Shown: positions 17,239 to 27,169, counted from the first letter of the stretch. The stretch is DNA of 64,000 bases from Roseiarcus sp963823165 (GCA_963823165.1 CAWGKV010000001.1:496001-560000); one strand, 5' to 3'. Notes: generated by a model from the sequence alone, not told the origin. Made by a program: numbers and translations.

Positions 17239-20200
17239 GCCGAATCGCCTCCCAAATCGTTGAGCTCTGCCTCGCTGCGGTCGCGCGGCAGCATTTCGGC
17301 GCCCTCCACGTTCCTCGCGCCGCTCTTTCGATTCCTTCTCGGCGCCGTTTTCGGCTTCGCGGCTGCGGGCAGAGGCTCCGGCGTTGCCGGAGCCGCGACA
17401 CCGAGGGTTTCCACTTCGCTCTTGCGGAGCAACCGCGGCGGCCGGGCGGGCACGGTCTTCTGGGCCACATTCGCGGTGGCGGATTCGGCTTCGCTCTTGC
17501 GGGCGAGGCGCGGCGGGCGACCGGGGGTTGGCGGCGCGGGTTCGGGGGACGAAGTCACAGCCGCGACCGCTTCCGACTCGCTCCTGCGCATCAGACGAAC
17601 AGGGCGGTCCGGCGCGGCTGAGACAGGCTGGGCGTTCTCCTCACTTCTGCGCGCGAGGCGCGGCGGCCGGGCCGCCATCGGTTCCGGCGCGAACGGAGCC
17701 GGTTCGCCACCATCGCCGCCCGCAGGCGGGGTCGGGCCCGCGCCGGGGCCGCCCCCGTTAGGGGCTTGGGAGCCGCCGTGCGGCGGTCGGCCGGTGAAAT
17801 ATTTCTGCGCCGAGACGCAGCCGAGCGGGATGACCACCAGCGTCAGGAAGGTCGCCACCAGCGAGCCGAACAGTAGCGAAACGGCCATGCCCTGGAAGAT
17901 CGGGTCGGATAGCAGCACCATCGAGCCGATGACCAGCGCCAGCGCGGTGATGAGGATCGGCCGCAGACGCACGCGCCCGGCCAGGATGACCGCGTCCGGC
18001 ACGGCCATGCCTTGGGACACCTTCTCGCGGGCGAACTCGACTAGCAGAATCGAGTTGCGCACGATGATGCCGGCGAGGGCGATGAAGCCGATCATCGAGG
18101 TCGCTGTGAAGTCGGCGCCGAGCAGCCAGTGCCCCGGCACGATGCCGATCATCGTCAGCGGAATCGGCGCCATCACCACGAGCGGCAGCAGGAAGCTGCG
18201 AAACTCCGCGACCACCAGAACGTAGATGAGGACCAGCGCCGCCATGAAGGCGATGCCCATGTCGCGGAAGGTCACATAGGTGACTTCCCACTCCCCGTCC
18301 CACTTGAAGCCGCTGATGTCGGTGCGATCGGGGCGGCCGAAATAACTTCCCCCGATCACCTTATGGTCGGGCGTGACGTAGTTCTTGAGGGCGGAGTCGA
18401 CGGCGAGCATGCCGTAGAGCGGCGCACCGAGCCGGCCGACGACGTCGGCCGTGACATACTCGAGCGGCCGCAGGTCCTTGCGATAGATCGGCGGGTCCAC
18501 GCGGTGAGGCGCGAATTGCCCGAGTTCGCTCAGCGGCACAGTTGAACCGGTCTGGGTCCGCACGGGTAGCACGAGCAGGTTGCCGAGGTTGACGCGGGTC
18601 GCGAGCGGAACCTGCAGGACGATGACCGCCTGCTCGAGGTTGCGCTGGCCATGCAGCGCCCCAACCTGAAAGCCCCCGGTCGCCATCGCGAGTTCGCGAT
18701 TCACGTCCTCGACCGAGACGCCGAACATTTTTGCCCGCTGGAGATCGACGTGAAACTCGATCTGGTCGAAAGGCTGCTCCATGTAGGTGTTGACGTCGGC
18801 GACGTCCGGCGTCGCCTTGAGGACCTGCATGACCTTCTGAGCCACCTCACGGCGGATCTCCGGCGTCGGGCCATAGAGCTCGACCACGACCGGCGCGAGC
18901 ACCGGCGGCCCTGGAGGCGCCTCGGCAATCGTCAGTCGGGCGTGCGCGGCCGCCGCGATCGGCGTCAGCAGGGAGCGGATCCGGGTCGCGACCTCGTGGC
19001 TCGAGCGCTCGCGCTGGTCCTTGTCCTTGAGCTCGACGGCGATGTCGCCCTGCCAGGGCTGCTGGCGCATGAAGTAGTGGCGCACGAGCCCGTTGAAGTT
19101 GAACGGCGAGGACGTGCCGACATAAGTCTGATAGGCGACCACTTCCGGGACCGTCTTCATCACATCGCCGAGCTGATGCGCCAGGTTGGCGGTGGCGAAG
19201 AGATCCGTGCCCTCGGGCATGTCGATGACGACCTGCAACTCCGACTTGTTGTCGTAGGGCAGCATCTTGAAGGCGACCATTTCGAGCGGAAACATCGCCA
19301 CCGCCCCGAGCATAGCCGCGATGATCGCGAATAGCGTGAGCATGCCGAGCGGCCGCGAATTCATGATCGGCGTGATGATGTGTCCGTAGACCTTGCCGAT
19401 CGTCGCCGCCTGGCGGTGTTCGGCCTCCGCCGACCGCCGAAGGCCGTTCATGTCCGGCTTCACCCGCGCCGCCAGCCACGGCACGAACACGAAAGCCGCG
19501 AACAGCGAGAAGACCATCGCCGCCGACGAAAGCACCGGGATCGGCAGCATGTACGGGCCCATCATGTCGGTGACGAAGCCCATCGGCAGCAGCGCCGCGA
19601 CGACGGTGAAGGTGGCCAGGATGGTCGGGTTGCCGACCTCGTCGACGGCGTCGGCGGTCAGGTCGTCGTCGGTGCGGCCGGATGCAAGCCACCGGCGGTA
19701 GATGTTCTCGACCACGACGATCGCGTCGTCGACGAGAATGCCGATTGCGAACACGAGCGCAAACATCGAGACCCGGTTGATGGTGAACTTCAACACGTAG
19801 GCGACCGCCAGTGACATGAGCAGCACGGCCGGAATGGTGATCAGAACGATGATCGCCGGGCGGACTCCCATGGTCAGGAACGCGAGCACCGTGACGAGCG
19901 CCGAGACGATGAACAGCTTGAGGATGAGGTGCGAGACCTTGTCATGCGCGGTCGCGCCGTAGTCACGCGAAACGGTAATAGTCACGTCCTGCGGGATCAG
20001 GGCGCCGCGCATCGCCTGCAATTCACTGAGAATCAACTCGGCGACGTCGACGCCGTTGGTGCCGCGTTTCTTGGCGACCGCGACAGTCACCGCCGGCGCG
20101 CTGGAAAAGCCGCCGTTCTCCGCGCGCACCGTATTGTCGGTGATGGACTTGGGATCCGACTCGCCCTGCGTGATCGTTGCGATGTCGCGCAGGAAGAGGG

Positions 20201-21026
20201 GCCGGTTTTGGTCCACCGAGACGACGAGGCCGCCGATGTCCGCCGCATTCTTCAAAAACTCGCCGGTATAGACATTGAACCAGCGATTGCCGTCGACCAC
20301 ATCGCCGCCGGGTAGACGCTGATTGGCGGCGTCGACCGCTTTTGCGATCTGGCTGAGCGTCAGCCCGTAGGCGGAGATCTTGGACGGATCGACGTCGATC
20401 CGCGCCTGTTCGAGGCTGCCCCCGACGACGAAGCTCTGGCCGGTGTCGGGCACCGCCTTGAAACGCTGCTCCACGTCGAGGCCGAGCTTGCGCAACTGCA
20501 CGCGATCGAGCGCGTTGGAGGAGAGAGTCACGGTGACGACGGGCACGTCGTCGATGCTCTTGGGCTTCACCAGAGGCGGCAGCACGCCCTTGGGAATGAG
20601 GTCCATGTGCGATTGCAGCTTGTCGTAGAGCTTGACGAGCGACGGCTCCATCTGTTCGCCGACCTCGAAGCGAACGGTGACCATCGACAGGCCTTCGTGC
20701 GACACCGAATAGACGTGCTTGACGCCGGATATTTCGGACATCAGCCGGTCGAGCGGCTCGGAGATGAGATTGGCGACTTCGCTGGCCGACGCGCCAGGAT
20801 AGGCGACCAGGATATCGACCATCGGCACGGAGATTTGCGGGTCCTCCTCGCGAGGGGTGACCAGCATTCCAAGTCCCCCGACAAGGAAGAAAGCGATCAG
20901 CAGGAGCGGGGTCAGCGGCGATTCGATGAACGTCGCGGCGACCCGACCGGCAATGCCCCAACGCGCGGGATTCGGCGCATCGGAGAGAGGCGGTGGTGAC
21001 GGGCTTGTGTGGATCGTGTCTGTCAT
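17235..21026 (-). CDS. RND efflux transporter permease with extended repeat tail
   Basis: A 1263-residue inner-membrane pump of the AcrB/HAE1 type; usual length is near 1040. It has the 12-helix RND layout, with the proton-relay pair in TM4 (GILVDDAIVVVENIYRRW) and ILVEFAREK after TM10. Residues from about 1100 onward are extra and Pro/Ala/Arg-rich. They include four copies of R-P-x-R-L-x-R-(R/K)-S-E at about residues 1120, 1141, 1170 and 1195. The start of the gene lies 24 bases after the adaptor gene. The two Asp in TM4 argue for proton-driven export; the substrate is unknown. Confidence 0.93.
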   Translation of the reverse strand: MTDTIHTSPSPPPLSDAPNPARWGIAGRVAATFIESPLTPLLLIAFFLVGGLGMLVTPREEDPQISVPMVDILVAYPGASASEVANLISEPLDRLMSEISGVKHVYSVSHEGLSMVTVRFEVGEQMEPSLVKLYDKLQSHMDLIPKGVLPPLVKPKSIDDVPVVTVTLSSNALDRVQLRKLGLDVEQRFKAVPDTGQSFVVGGSLEQARIDVDPSKISAYGLTLSQIAKAVDAANQRLPGGDVVDGNRWFNVYTGEFLKNAADIGGLVVSVDQNRPLFLRDIATITQGESDPKSITDNTVRAENGGFSSAPAVTVAVAKKRGTNGVDVAELILSELQAMRGALIPQDVTITVSRDYGATAHDKVSHLILKLFIVSALVTVLAFLTMGVRPAIIVLITIPAVLLMSLAVAYVLKFTINRVSMFALVFAIGILVDDAIVVVENIYRRWLASGRTDDDLTADAVDEVGNPTILATFTVVAALLPMGFVTDMMGPYMLPIPVLSSAAMVFSLFAAFVFVPWLAARVKPDMNGLRRSAEAEHRQAATIGKVYGHIITPIMNSRPLGMLTLFAIIAAMLGAVAMFPLEMVAFKMLPYDNKSELQVVIDMPEGTDLFATANLAHQLGDVMKTVPEVVAYQTYVGTSSPFNFNGLVRHYFMRQQPWQGDIAVELKDKDQRERSSHEVATRIRSLLTPIAAAAHARLTIAEAPPGPPVLAPVVVELYGPTPEIRREVAQKVMQVLKATPDVADVNTYMEQPFDQIEFHVDLQRAKMFGVSVEDVNRELAMATGGFQVGALHGQRNLEQAVIVLQVPLATRVNLGNLLVLPVRTQTGSTVPLSELGQFAPHRVDPPIYRKDLRPLEYVTADVVGRLGAPLYGMLAVDSALKNYVTPDHKVIGGSYFGRPDRTDISGFKWDGEWEVTYVTFRDMGIAFMAALVLIYVLVVAEFRSFLLPLVVMAPIPLTMIGIVPGHWLLGADFTATSMIGFIALAGIIVRNSILLVEFAREKVSQGMAVPDAVILAGRVRLRPILITALALVIGSMVLLSDPIFQGMAVSLLFGSLVATFLTLVVIPLGCVSAQKYFTGRPPHGGSQAPNGGGPGAGPTPPAGGDGGEPAPFAPEPMAARPPRLARRSEENAQPVSAAPDRPVRLMRRSESEAVAAVTSSPEPAPPTPGRPPRLARKSEAESATANVAQKTVPARPPRLLRKSEVETLGVAAPATPEPLPAAAKPKTAPRRNRKSGARNVEGAEMLPRDRSEAELNDLGGDSA
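17415..17669 (-). repeat. Coding repeat of RPPRLxRKSE in the permease tail
   Basis: Four copies of a ten-residue basic motif spaced 21, 29 and 25 residues apart, joined by Ala/Pro/Thr linkers. It faces the cytoplasm by RND topology. Confidence 0.8.
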
Positions 21027-21050
21027 GACGGGCTGCCCATTGTCATGACG

Positions 21051-22319
21051 TCACTGCCCGTCCGATGAGGCTTCGGCAGCCTTGAGATCGGGGGGCGGAT
21101 TGACGAGAACGCGCTCTCCGGCACGCAGGCCCGAAAGAACGGCCGTGCGGTCCCCCATCGAATCTCCGAGGCGCAGCACCCGCATCTCGACGCCTCGTCC
21201 TGCCGAGACGAAGGCGATGGGGAGGCTGCCCCGGTAGGCGATCGCATTGGTCGGCACGGCCGGAGTCAGCATCGACGGGCCGCCGCCGCCTAGCTGCGCG
21301 ATCCAGGCTCTGGCGTACATTCCGGGGGCGACGGCTGCGCCGGGCGGCAGCGCGAGCTTGACGGTGACGGTGCGTTGCGGTCCCTCGGCCGAGGGAAAAA
21401 TCTGCCTGACCGTCGCCCAGAGATTGGCGCCGTTGACGGTCACCGGGACGGGGTCGTTGAGCTTGACCTGCGCCACTTGTGCGACCGGCACCTCGAGTCG
21501 AACATCGAGCGCGTCGACGTCGCCGATATCGGCGATCGGCTGGCCGGGCTGTACGGCGTCTCCGAGGCGCACGAACCGGCGCAGGACTACGCCCGCTCGC
21601 GGCGTGATTGCCCGAAGGTCCCGCGCCCGCGCGTCGAGTGCGTCGATGCGCGATTGCGATCCGACGAGGCCTGCGAGCTGCCGCTCGTAGTCGGCGCGGG
21701 CGTTGTTGATCGCCGGGTAAGAGCGTTGCGACTGCTGCTGCGTCATCAGCGGCATGTTCGAGCCGCCAAAGGGCGAATACGGGGTCGCGCTCGCGCCGGG
21801 CATCATGTTGCCCATGAACGATTGCGCCATATTATAGAATGGCGTGAATGACCGCTCGTAGGCGTCGTAGGCCGGTCCGCCCATTGGCGATGTCGTCGGC
21901 TGCCCGTACAGCCGATGATAGAGTTGAGTCTGAGCGTTCTGCGACGCGATGGTGTCGGAGGTCAGATTGGCCCAGGCGGCGCGATATTCGGGCTGCAACG
22001 CATCGTCGTCGACCGCCGCGACGACCTGCCCGGCGGCGACCCGGTCGCCTTCCTGCCCGGCCGTATAGACGATTCGGCCCGGGGCCTGGGCCGTCAGCCG
22101 AACGACGTCGCGCGGCTCGACGTAACCGCCGAGTTCGACCCGCGCGGCCGCGGGCATTTCCGTCACCTCGACGCCCAGCGCCTCGGGCGAAGCGTAGAAC
22201 TGCGGCGCCGCGGCCGACGGCTGCGGGGGCGCGGCCGGGCGGAGAAACCATATCGCGATGATTCCCCCGACGACGGCTGCAATCAGCAGCGAGAGAAATC
22301 TTCCGATCGAGGACAACAT
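21051..22319 (-). CDS. RND periplasmic adaptor (membrane fusion protein) with Met-rich insert
   Basis: A 422-residue HlyD/AcrA-type adaptor. It has an N-terminal membrane anchor, a lipoyl half-motif (APGRIVYTAGQEGDRVAAGQ), the second half (RAITPRAGVVLRRFVRLGDA), beta-barrel and membrane-proximal parts (LNDPVPVTVNG; GERVLVNPPPDLKA). The position of the alpha-hairpin is unusual: residues 140-200 are Pro/Tyr/Ser-rich with seven Met (146, 164, 169, 172, 173, 189, 192). It precedes the permease by 24 bases. No outer-membrane TolC-like partner gene is in the run. Confidence 0.92.
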   Translation of the reverse strand: MLSSIGRFLSLLIAAVVGGIIAIWFLRPAAPPQPSAAAPQFYASPEALGVEVTEMPAAARVELGGYVEPRDVVRLTAQAPGRIVYTAGQEGDRVAAGQVVAAVDDDALQPEYRAAWANLTSDTIASQNAQTQLYHRLYGQPTTSPMGGPAYDAYERSFTPFYNMAQSFMGNMMPGASATPYSPFGGSNMPLMTQQQSQRSYPAINNARADYERQLAGLVGSQSRIDALDARARDLRAITPRAGVVLRRFVRLGDAVQPGQPIADIGDVDALDVRLEVPVAQVAQVKLNDPVPVTVNGANLWATVRQIFPSAEGPQRTVTVKLALPPGAAVAPGMYARAWIAQLGGGGPSMLTPAVPTNAIAYRGSLPIAFVSAGRGVEMRVLRLGDSMGDRTAVLSGLRAGERVLVNPPPDLKAAEASSDGQ

Positions 22320-22394
22320 CTCAACGCCCCCAACTCAACGCCTGCTCGGTTCCTCCCGCCACATGCGCGAGAGAACCGTTACGACCTCCGGTTT

Positions 22395-22799
22395 TTACGT
22401 CCTCGGGACGGTCCCCATCGCGGTGAAGCTCTTGATGAACGGCCCCGCCATCGCGGGATTCTTGATCATTGCGCCATAGTCGCCGACGGCGAATTTGAGC
22501 TTTCCGGTGGTGTAGGCCATCCCGAGACCCATCATGCCAATGCCGGACGCGCACCATTTCTCCCAGTCGGCCGGGCTCGCGCGCAGGTCCCAGTTCAAGT
22601 TGCCGGCCGAGTAAGCGCCGGCCGAGGTCACATATCCGTTCTCGACCTTGATCATTCCTCGCGGCTTCTGCTCGCCGTCGAACCCGTAGCCGATGACCGA
22701 ATTGAAGCCGATCTTGGCTAGGGCGTCCCCCAGGTCCTTGTCGTCGTTCCAGGCATTGCCGAAATCGACCATCCAATCGTCAGAAAACAGCGCTGGCAT
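22395..22799 (-). CDS. SCP2-like sterol/lipid carrier domain protein
   Basis: A 134-residue soluble protein resembling the small SCP2-type lipid carrier family. Typical segments are FNSVIGYGFDGEQKPRGMIK, GMAYTTGKLKFAVGDYGAM and MAGPFIKSFTAMG. It has no signal peptide. It is the first gene of the minus-strand run and lies 75 bases before the RND adaptor. A role in presenting a hydrophobic ligand to the pump is a guess from position. Confidence 0.75.
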   Translation of the reverse strand: MPALFSDDWMVDFGNAWNDDKDLGDALAKIGFNSVIGYGFDGEQKPRGMIKVENGYVTSAGAYSAGNLNWDLRASPADWEKWCASGIGMMGLGMAYTTGKLKFAVGDYGAMIKNPAMAGPFIKSFTAMGTVPRT

Positions 22800-23500
22800 C
22801 CTCGTCTTCCTCCTCGGTCCGCGGTGCGAAGGGCTTCCTCGAATTCCGCCTCGGCCACCGACGCATTAACTTTAGCGTTCCCATACATACGTATATTTGA
22901 ATGTACTCATATACGCCTTGGCCGTCAACGCCCTTGGTGAAGATTTTGTAAAGTGCGTCAATTTGCCCTTGAGCTTTTGGTTGACCGACGCCGTCGCGTT
23001 CAGCTTCCTTGTGTTGGCGGAGGCATGCCGCCGCGCCCGCAGACGTGAAATTTTATTGAATATTAGAGGATTTCCTGAGCCTGACGCGATGAGGCGAATC
23101 GACGCGCGACGCTGTCGCCAACGCCAGAGCGTCGATCATGCATTGTCAGGCAACCGTCGACTCGGTCGATGAGCGCGTTGTCGCCGGCGCTCGGCAATGG
23201 CGCGAGCGTTTTCACATTTCTCATTGCATGGTAGAGATTGGGTGCGATGTTGAGCAACAGGAATTCAGCCGCGCCCTAGTGGGCCAAGGCCTCTCGCTCG
23301 AAGCGTACGGCGATGAGTCTCGAAACCGCTCACAGGTGTAGCGGTCGCGCTCGATTTAGTCTCCATTGCGTCGATGCGTTTTTCGAACTTGAACCGTCGC
23401 TCCCGGTCCGGCGTTCTACTGGTTCAACGGGAGCGAGGAACGAGTTGTGGGTTTGCTGGGTTTCGGGTGGGAGTCCAATGGCCTTGCAGGAGACGTCCCA
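22800..23500. other. Divergent intergenic region, no gene seen
   Basis: About 700 bases between the SCP2-like gene (minus) and the glycosyltransferase (plus). An AT-rich stretch near 22875-22920 (with ATACGTAT-like motifs) is the likely promoter area of the RND operon. Short open frames here lack ribosome sites or recognisable content. Confidence 0.5.
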
Positions 23501-24700
23501 ATGAAAATTGCGCAAATCAGTCCCCTGCTCGAGAGCTGCCCGCCCCGCCTATACGGAGGGACGGAGCGCATAGTGTCGTATTTAACGGAGGAACTGGTGC
23601 GGCAAGGTCACGATGTGACGCTGTTCGCGAGCGGCGACTCCCTCACCTCGGCCCGGCTCATTCCATTCTGCGAGACCGCATTGCGCCTGGACCCGCGCAT
23701 CAAGGATCCGGTTCCTCCCCATGTCGTGATGCTCGATCGCGTGCGCGCGCTGGCCGACGCCTTTGACGTTCTCCACTTCCACCTCGACGTCTTGCACTAT
23801 CCGCTGATCCGCGATTTCTCGGACAGGACCGTCACGACCCTGCACGGCCGGCTGGATCTGCCGGAGCTCAAGCACGTCTACTCGACCTTTTCCCACGTTC
23901 CGCTCGTCTCGATCTCCAGCGATCAGCGTAAGCCGATGCCGCCGGTGAACTGGGTCGGCAAGGTGCATCATGGCCTTCCCGTGAACTTGCTGCCTTTCAG
24001 CCCGTCGCCGAAAGGCGACTACCTCGCCTTCCTGGGCCGCATTTCACCTGAGAAAGGTCCCGAGCGAGCCATTGAAATCGCCACACGAGCGGGGGCGAAG
24101 CTGAAGATGGCGGCCAAGATCGATCGAGTTGATCAGGACTACTGGGAGGAGGTGGTCAAGCCGCTGGTCGAAGCCCATTCGAACGTGGAATTCGTAGGCG
24201 AAATAAATGAGCGCGAAAAGGCCAAATTCCTCGGGGACGCGACCGCGCTTCTGTTCCCGATTTGCTGGCCTGAGCCTTTCGGCATCGTCATGATCGAAGC
24301 TATGGCCTGCGGCACACCCGTCATCGCCTTTCCCGCCGGGTCCGCGCCCGAAGTCATCGAAGATGGAGTTTCGGGCTGGCTGGTCAACGACGTCGACGAG
24401 GCCGTCGGCGCCGTGAAGCGCGCCGAAACCTTCGATCGTGCGAAGGCGCGTGCGTGTTTCGAGCGCGACTTCACGATCGACCGCGTCGCCCGTGACTATT
24501 TGAACATCTACCGCAATCTGTCCGGAGTGCGCCGCGCAACGGCCCAGCGCGCCCGCCGCTTGGGCAAGGCTGGGTGGACTGCGCCGGTTGCTCCGACGGT
24601 GAGCGTGTTGGGCGAGGTCCCGCGTCCACCGCGGCCGCTCTCCGCGCCCCCCTTGGTCAGGCTACCGGCCCGGTCGAGCGCCGCGGCGGCGAAGGATTGA
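23501..24700 (+). CDS. Glycosyltransferase family 4
   Basis: A 399-residue GT-B enzyme. It begins MKIAQISPLLESCPPRLYGG with the N-terminal acceptor-side fold. The donor-site region reads GRISPEKGPERAIEIA, then WPEPFGIVMIEAMACGTPV and GSAPEVIEDGVSGWLV, with the E-x7-E pattern of the family. The ATG at 23501 has CAGGAG nine bases upstream; the frame is open 54 bases further up but that part is not conserved. It ends 10 bases from the convergent debranching-enzyme gene. Donor and acceptor are not identifiable. Confidence 0.9.
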   Translation: MKIAQISPLLESCPPRLYGGTERIVSYLTEELVRQGHDVTLFASGDSLTSARLIPFCETALRLDPRIKDPVPPHVVMLDRVRALADAFDVLHFHLDVLHYPLIRDFSDRTVTTLHGRLDLPELKHVYSTFSHVPLVSISSDQRKPMPPVNWVGKVHHGLPVNLLPFSPSPKGDYLAFLGRISPEKGPERAIEIATRAGAKLKMAAKIDRVDQDYWEEVVKPLVEAHSNVEFVGEINEREKAKFLGDATALLFPICWPEPFGIVMIEAMACGTPVIAFPAGSAPEVIEDGVSGWLVNDVDEAVGAVKRAETFDRAKARACFERDFTIDRVARDYLNIYRNLSGVRRATAQRARRLGKAGWTAPVAPTVSVLGEVPRPPRPLSAPPLVRLPARSSAAAAKD

Positions 24701-24710
24701 GTATCGGCTG

Positions 24711-26963
24711 TCAATTGATCGTAAGCACCCCGACCGATCCCCGCCGCTCGAGTACGTCGACGATGACATGCCGGTTCGAGCGGCGAAGGGCGACGTCGGC
24801 GCTGCCGCCCTTCATCCGTAGCCCTCTCAAGACGACCTCGTCCAAAAACGGGGGAAGCACCGGCTCCCGAAAGGTGACCCGCTGCGCTTCGGTGTCGAAG
24901 GCCAGACCGGCGCAGGATTGGATGAGGTACAGCGGAGCGGCGGCCGCCCAGGCCTGCGGCATGCAGGCTACCGGATAGAACGTCGGTCCGCGGGTCTGCT
25001 GACGCGGAAATCCGCAGAAGAGCTCCGGCAGACGACGCAGGTCGACATAAGTCGACGCGCTGAACAGACTCTCGAAGACCTTGGCGGCCTCGCGACGGAA
25101 GCCGTAGCGGGCGAATCCCGCGGCGATCAGGGCGTTGTCGTGCGGCCAGACGGAGCCGTTGTGATAGCTCATGGGGTTGTAGCGCGCTTCGGTCGAGGCG
25201 ACGGTGCGGATTCCCCACCCACAGAAGCACGAACTGCCCATCAAGGTCCGAACCACGGATTCGGCGCGCTCGCGATAAGCGATTCCGGAAAAGAGGGCGT
25301 GGCCGGCGTTGGAGGCCCGGACGCGACACGGATTCTTTTCGCCGTCCAGCGCCAGGATGTAAGTGCCCAATTCCTCGTCGAAAAATCGGGCGTCGAAGCG
25401 GGAGCGCATCGCTTCCGCTTTCTTCCCGAACACGTCCGCGCGCCCGAAGTCGGGAAGTTGCGTTGCGATTCGTTCCACGGCCCGCCAGGCTGCGTAAACA
25501 TAAGCCTGGACCTCGACCAGGGCGATCGGTCCGTCCGCCAGCCGGCCGTTGGCATGAAAGATAGCGTCGTGACTGTCCTTCCACCCCTGATTGGCCAAGC
25601 CGTGTCCAGTTCGCCTCTCGTATTCGACGAAACCGTCGCCGTCCCGATCACCGTAGCGTTCGATCCATTCGTGAGCCGCCTCGATATTCGGGGCCAGCTG
25701 GCGTATGGTTTCGAGATCGCCTGTCCGGTCGAGATATTGTCCGGCGAGAATGATGAAGAGCGGGGTCGAATCGACGCTGCCGTAGTAGCGGCGGAAGGGA
25801 ACTTCGCCCAGATCTGCCATCTCCCCGTGGCGCGCTTCGTGCAGAATTTTGCCCGGCTCCGCGTCGGCCTCGTCATCGACCTTGACGGCCTGGGTGGCGG
25901 CAAGATGCTTAAGCACGCCGCGCGCGATGCTCGGATCCAGCCAGAGCATTTCGAGCGCGGTGATTATGGCGTCGCGCCCGAACACGGCGCTGAACCACGG
26001 AATGCCGGCATAGGGATAGAGCCCTTCGGGCAACCGCGTCATCAGCATGTAGAGGTCGGCGACGCTGCGGCGCGCGGCCTCGTTGAAGATGTCGTTCGAC
26101 GTCTCGACCGAGGCCGCGCGAGACGAGGAGGCGCGCAACTCCCGGCGCGCGTCCCGCAGACCGATGAAGAAAGCGCGCGGCGGCGGCAGCGCCAACTCTT
26201 CCTGTCGGCAAGCGATCTCGATGAAGATCGACGCTGTTTCCCGCGGGTCGAGATCGAGCCTGTAGATCGCCCGGTCGACCGACAGCGTCGTCGGCTTCGG
26301 ATCGAAGCGCAGCATCGTCGACCGCCGCCGCTTGTCGAGCCCGACGTAGCTCAGGGTCACGACCGCGCCGTCGACTTCAGGCTCACTGTCCTCGCCTCGG
26401 CGCTTGCGATGCGCCCCGCGAACTTCGAACAGATCGGCGAAATCCGCGGCGAAGGCGATTCCAATCCGAATGCGGAGTCGCCGGTCGTCGAAGTTGCGAA
26501 TGCTGAGTCTTTCGAAACAGCCGGCCCGCCACAGAAACCGCGTCCTTCGCAAATGAACGAGATCGTGTTCGGTCTTCAGATGTTCCGGATCCTCGAACAG
26601 GTCCGGATTGGTCAAGTCGCACGTGAGCGTCGCGTTGTCGTCGCGCAGCGTCGAGCTCAGCAGCATGGGCCGCGCGCCCCCCACCGTCACCGCAAAATTC
26701 GAAAGATGGCGAGTGTCGCGGTAATAGAGGCCCTCGGCGCTTCCGGGGGCGGAAATGGCGTCGCCGTAGTTGTCGAACACGCCGAAGGAGTCGCCGTGCT
26801 TGAGAATAAGTCTCCGAACGTCCTGAAGCGAGGCAGCAGCCGTTATGGCGTATGTCTCGTGCAATTCGGACCCCGCCTTTTCCTCAGCTGAGCGTTTGTC
26901 TGTCAGCCGATCTGAGTTTTCCGCCTTGCCCTGATCTTTCATCGCCGACCCATGCGCCAACAA
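24711..26963 (-). CDS. Glycogen-debranching-type amylo-alpha-1,6-glucosidase
   Basis: A 750-residue protein with an N-terminal GDE domain (DSFGVFDNYGDAISAPGSAE; GLYYRDTRHLSNFAV) and a C-terminal (alpha/alpha)6 glucosidase-like domain (GIPWFSAVFGRDAIITALEM; GLANQGWKDSHDAIFHANGR; YHNGSVWPHDNALIAAG). The Trp/Asp/Glu-rich loops of this clan are intact. It is convergent with a family 4 glycosyltransferase, a pairing often seen in alpha-glucan metabolism. The substrate (glycogen or a stress oligosaccharide) is not settled. Confidence 0.9.
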   Translation of the reverse strand: MLAHGSAMKDQGKAENSDRLTDKRSAEEKAGSELHETYAITAAASLQDVRRLILKHGDSFGVFDNYGDAISAPGSAEGLYYRDTRHLSNFAVTVGGARPMLLSSTLRDDNATLTCDLTNPDLFEDPEHLKTEHDLVHLRRTRFLWRAGCFERLSIRNFDDRRLRIRIGIAFAADFADLFEVRGAHRKRRGEDSEPEVDGAVVTLSYVGLDKRRRSTMLRFDPKPTTLSVDRAIYRLDLDPRETASIFIEIACRQEELALPPPRAFFIGLRDARRELRASSSRAASVETSNDIFNEAARRSVADLYMLMTRLPEGLYPYAGIPWFSAVFGRDAIITALEMLWLDPSIARGVLKHLAATQAVKVDDEADAEPGKILHEARHGEMADLGEVPFRRYYGSVDSTPLFIILAGQYLDRTGDLETIRQLAPNIEAAHEWIERYGDRDGDGFVEYERRTGHGLANQGWKDSHDAIFHANGRLADGPIALVEVQAYVYAAWRAVERIATQLPDFGRADVFGKKAEAMRSRFDARFFDEELGTYILALDGEKNPCRVRASNAGHALFSGIAYRERAESVVRTLMGSSCFCGWGIRTVASTEARYNPMSYHNGSVWPHDNALIAAGFARYGFRREAAKVFESLFSASTYVDLRRLPELFCGFPRQQTRGPTFYPVACMPQAWAAAAPLYLIQSCAGLAFDTEAQRVTFREPVLPPFLDEVVLRGLRMKGGSADVALRRSNRHVIVDVLERRGSVGVLTIN

Positions 26964-27169
26964 TACCCGCGCTTGCTAAGCTCGCAGCGCCGCCGTTAGA
27001 CGGACAGTGTTGTCGCCCCTTCGAGGCGGTTGTCGGGCGAAACCTGCCCCAAAAGGGGGCGCAAAATACCGTGCCGCGCCAATGCGGCGTTCCGCGGCAG
27101 GACGCTTGCCTTTTGTCCCCCGCCCTTGCATAGGGCCGACCGTCTCCTGACAAAACAGGCTTCGCTCCC

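Noticed and set aside
24918..26891. 657-residue plus-strand open frame opposite the debranching enzyme
   Set aside because: Antisense frame; the minus-strand product has clear glucosidase motifs.
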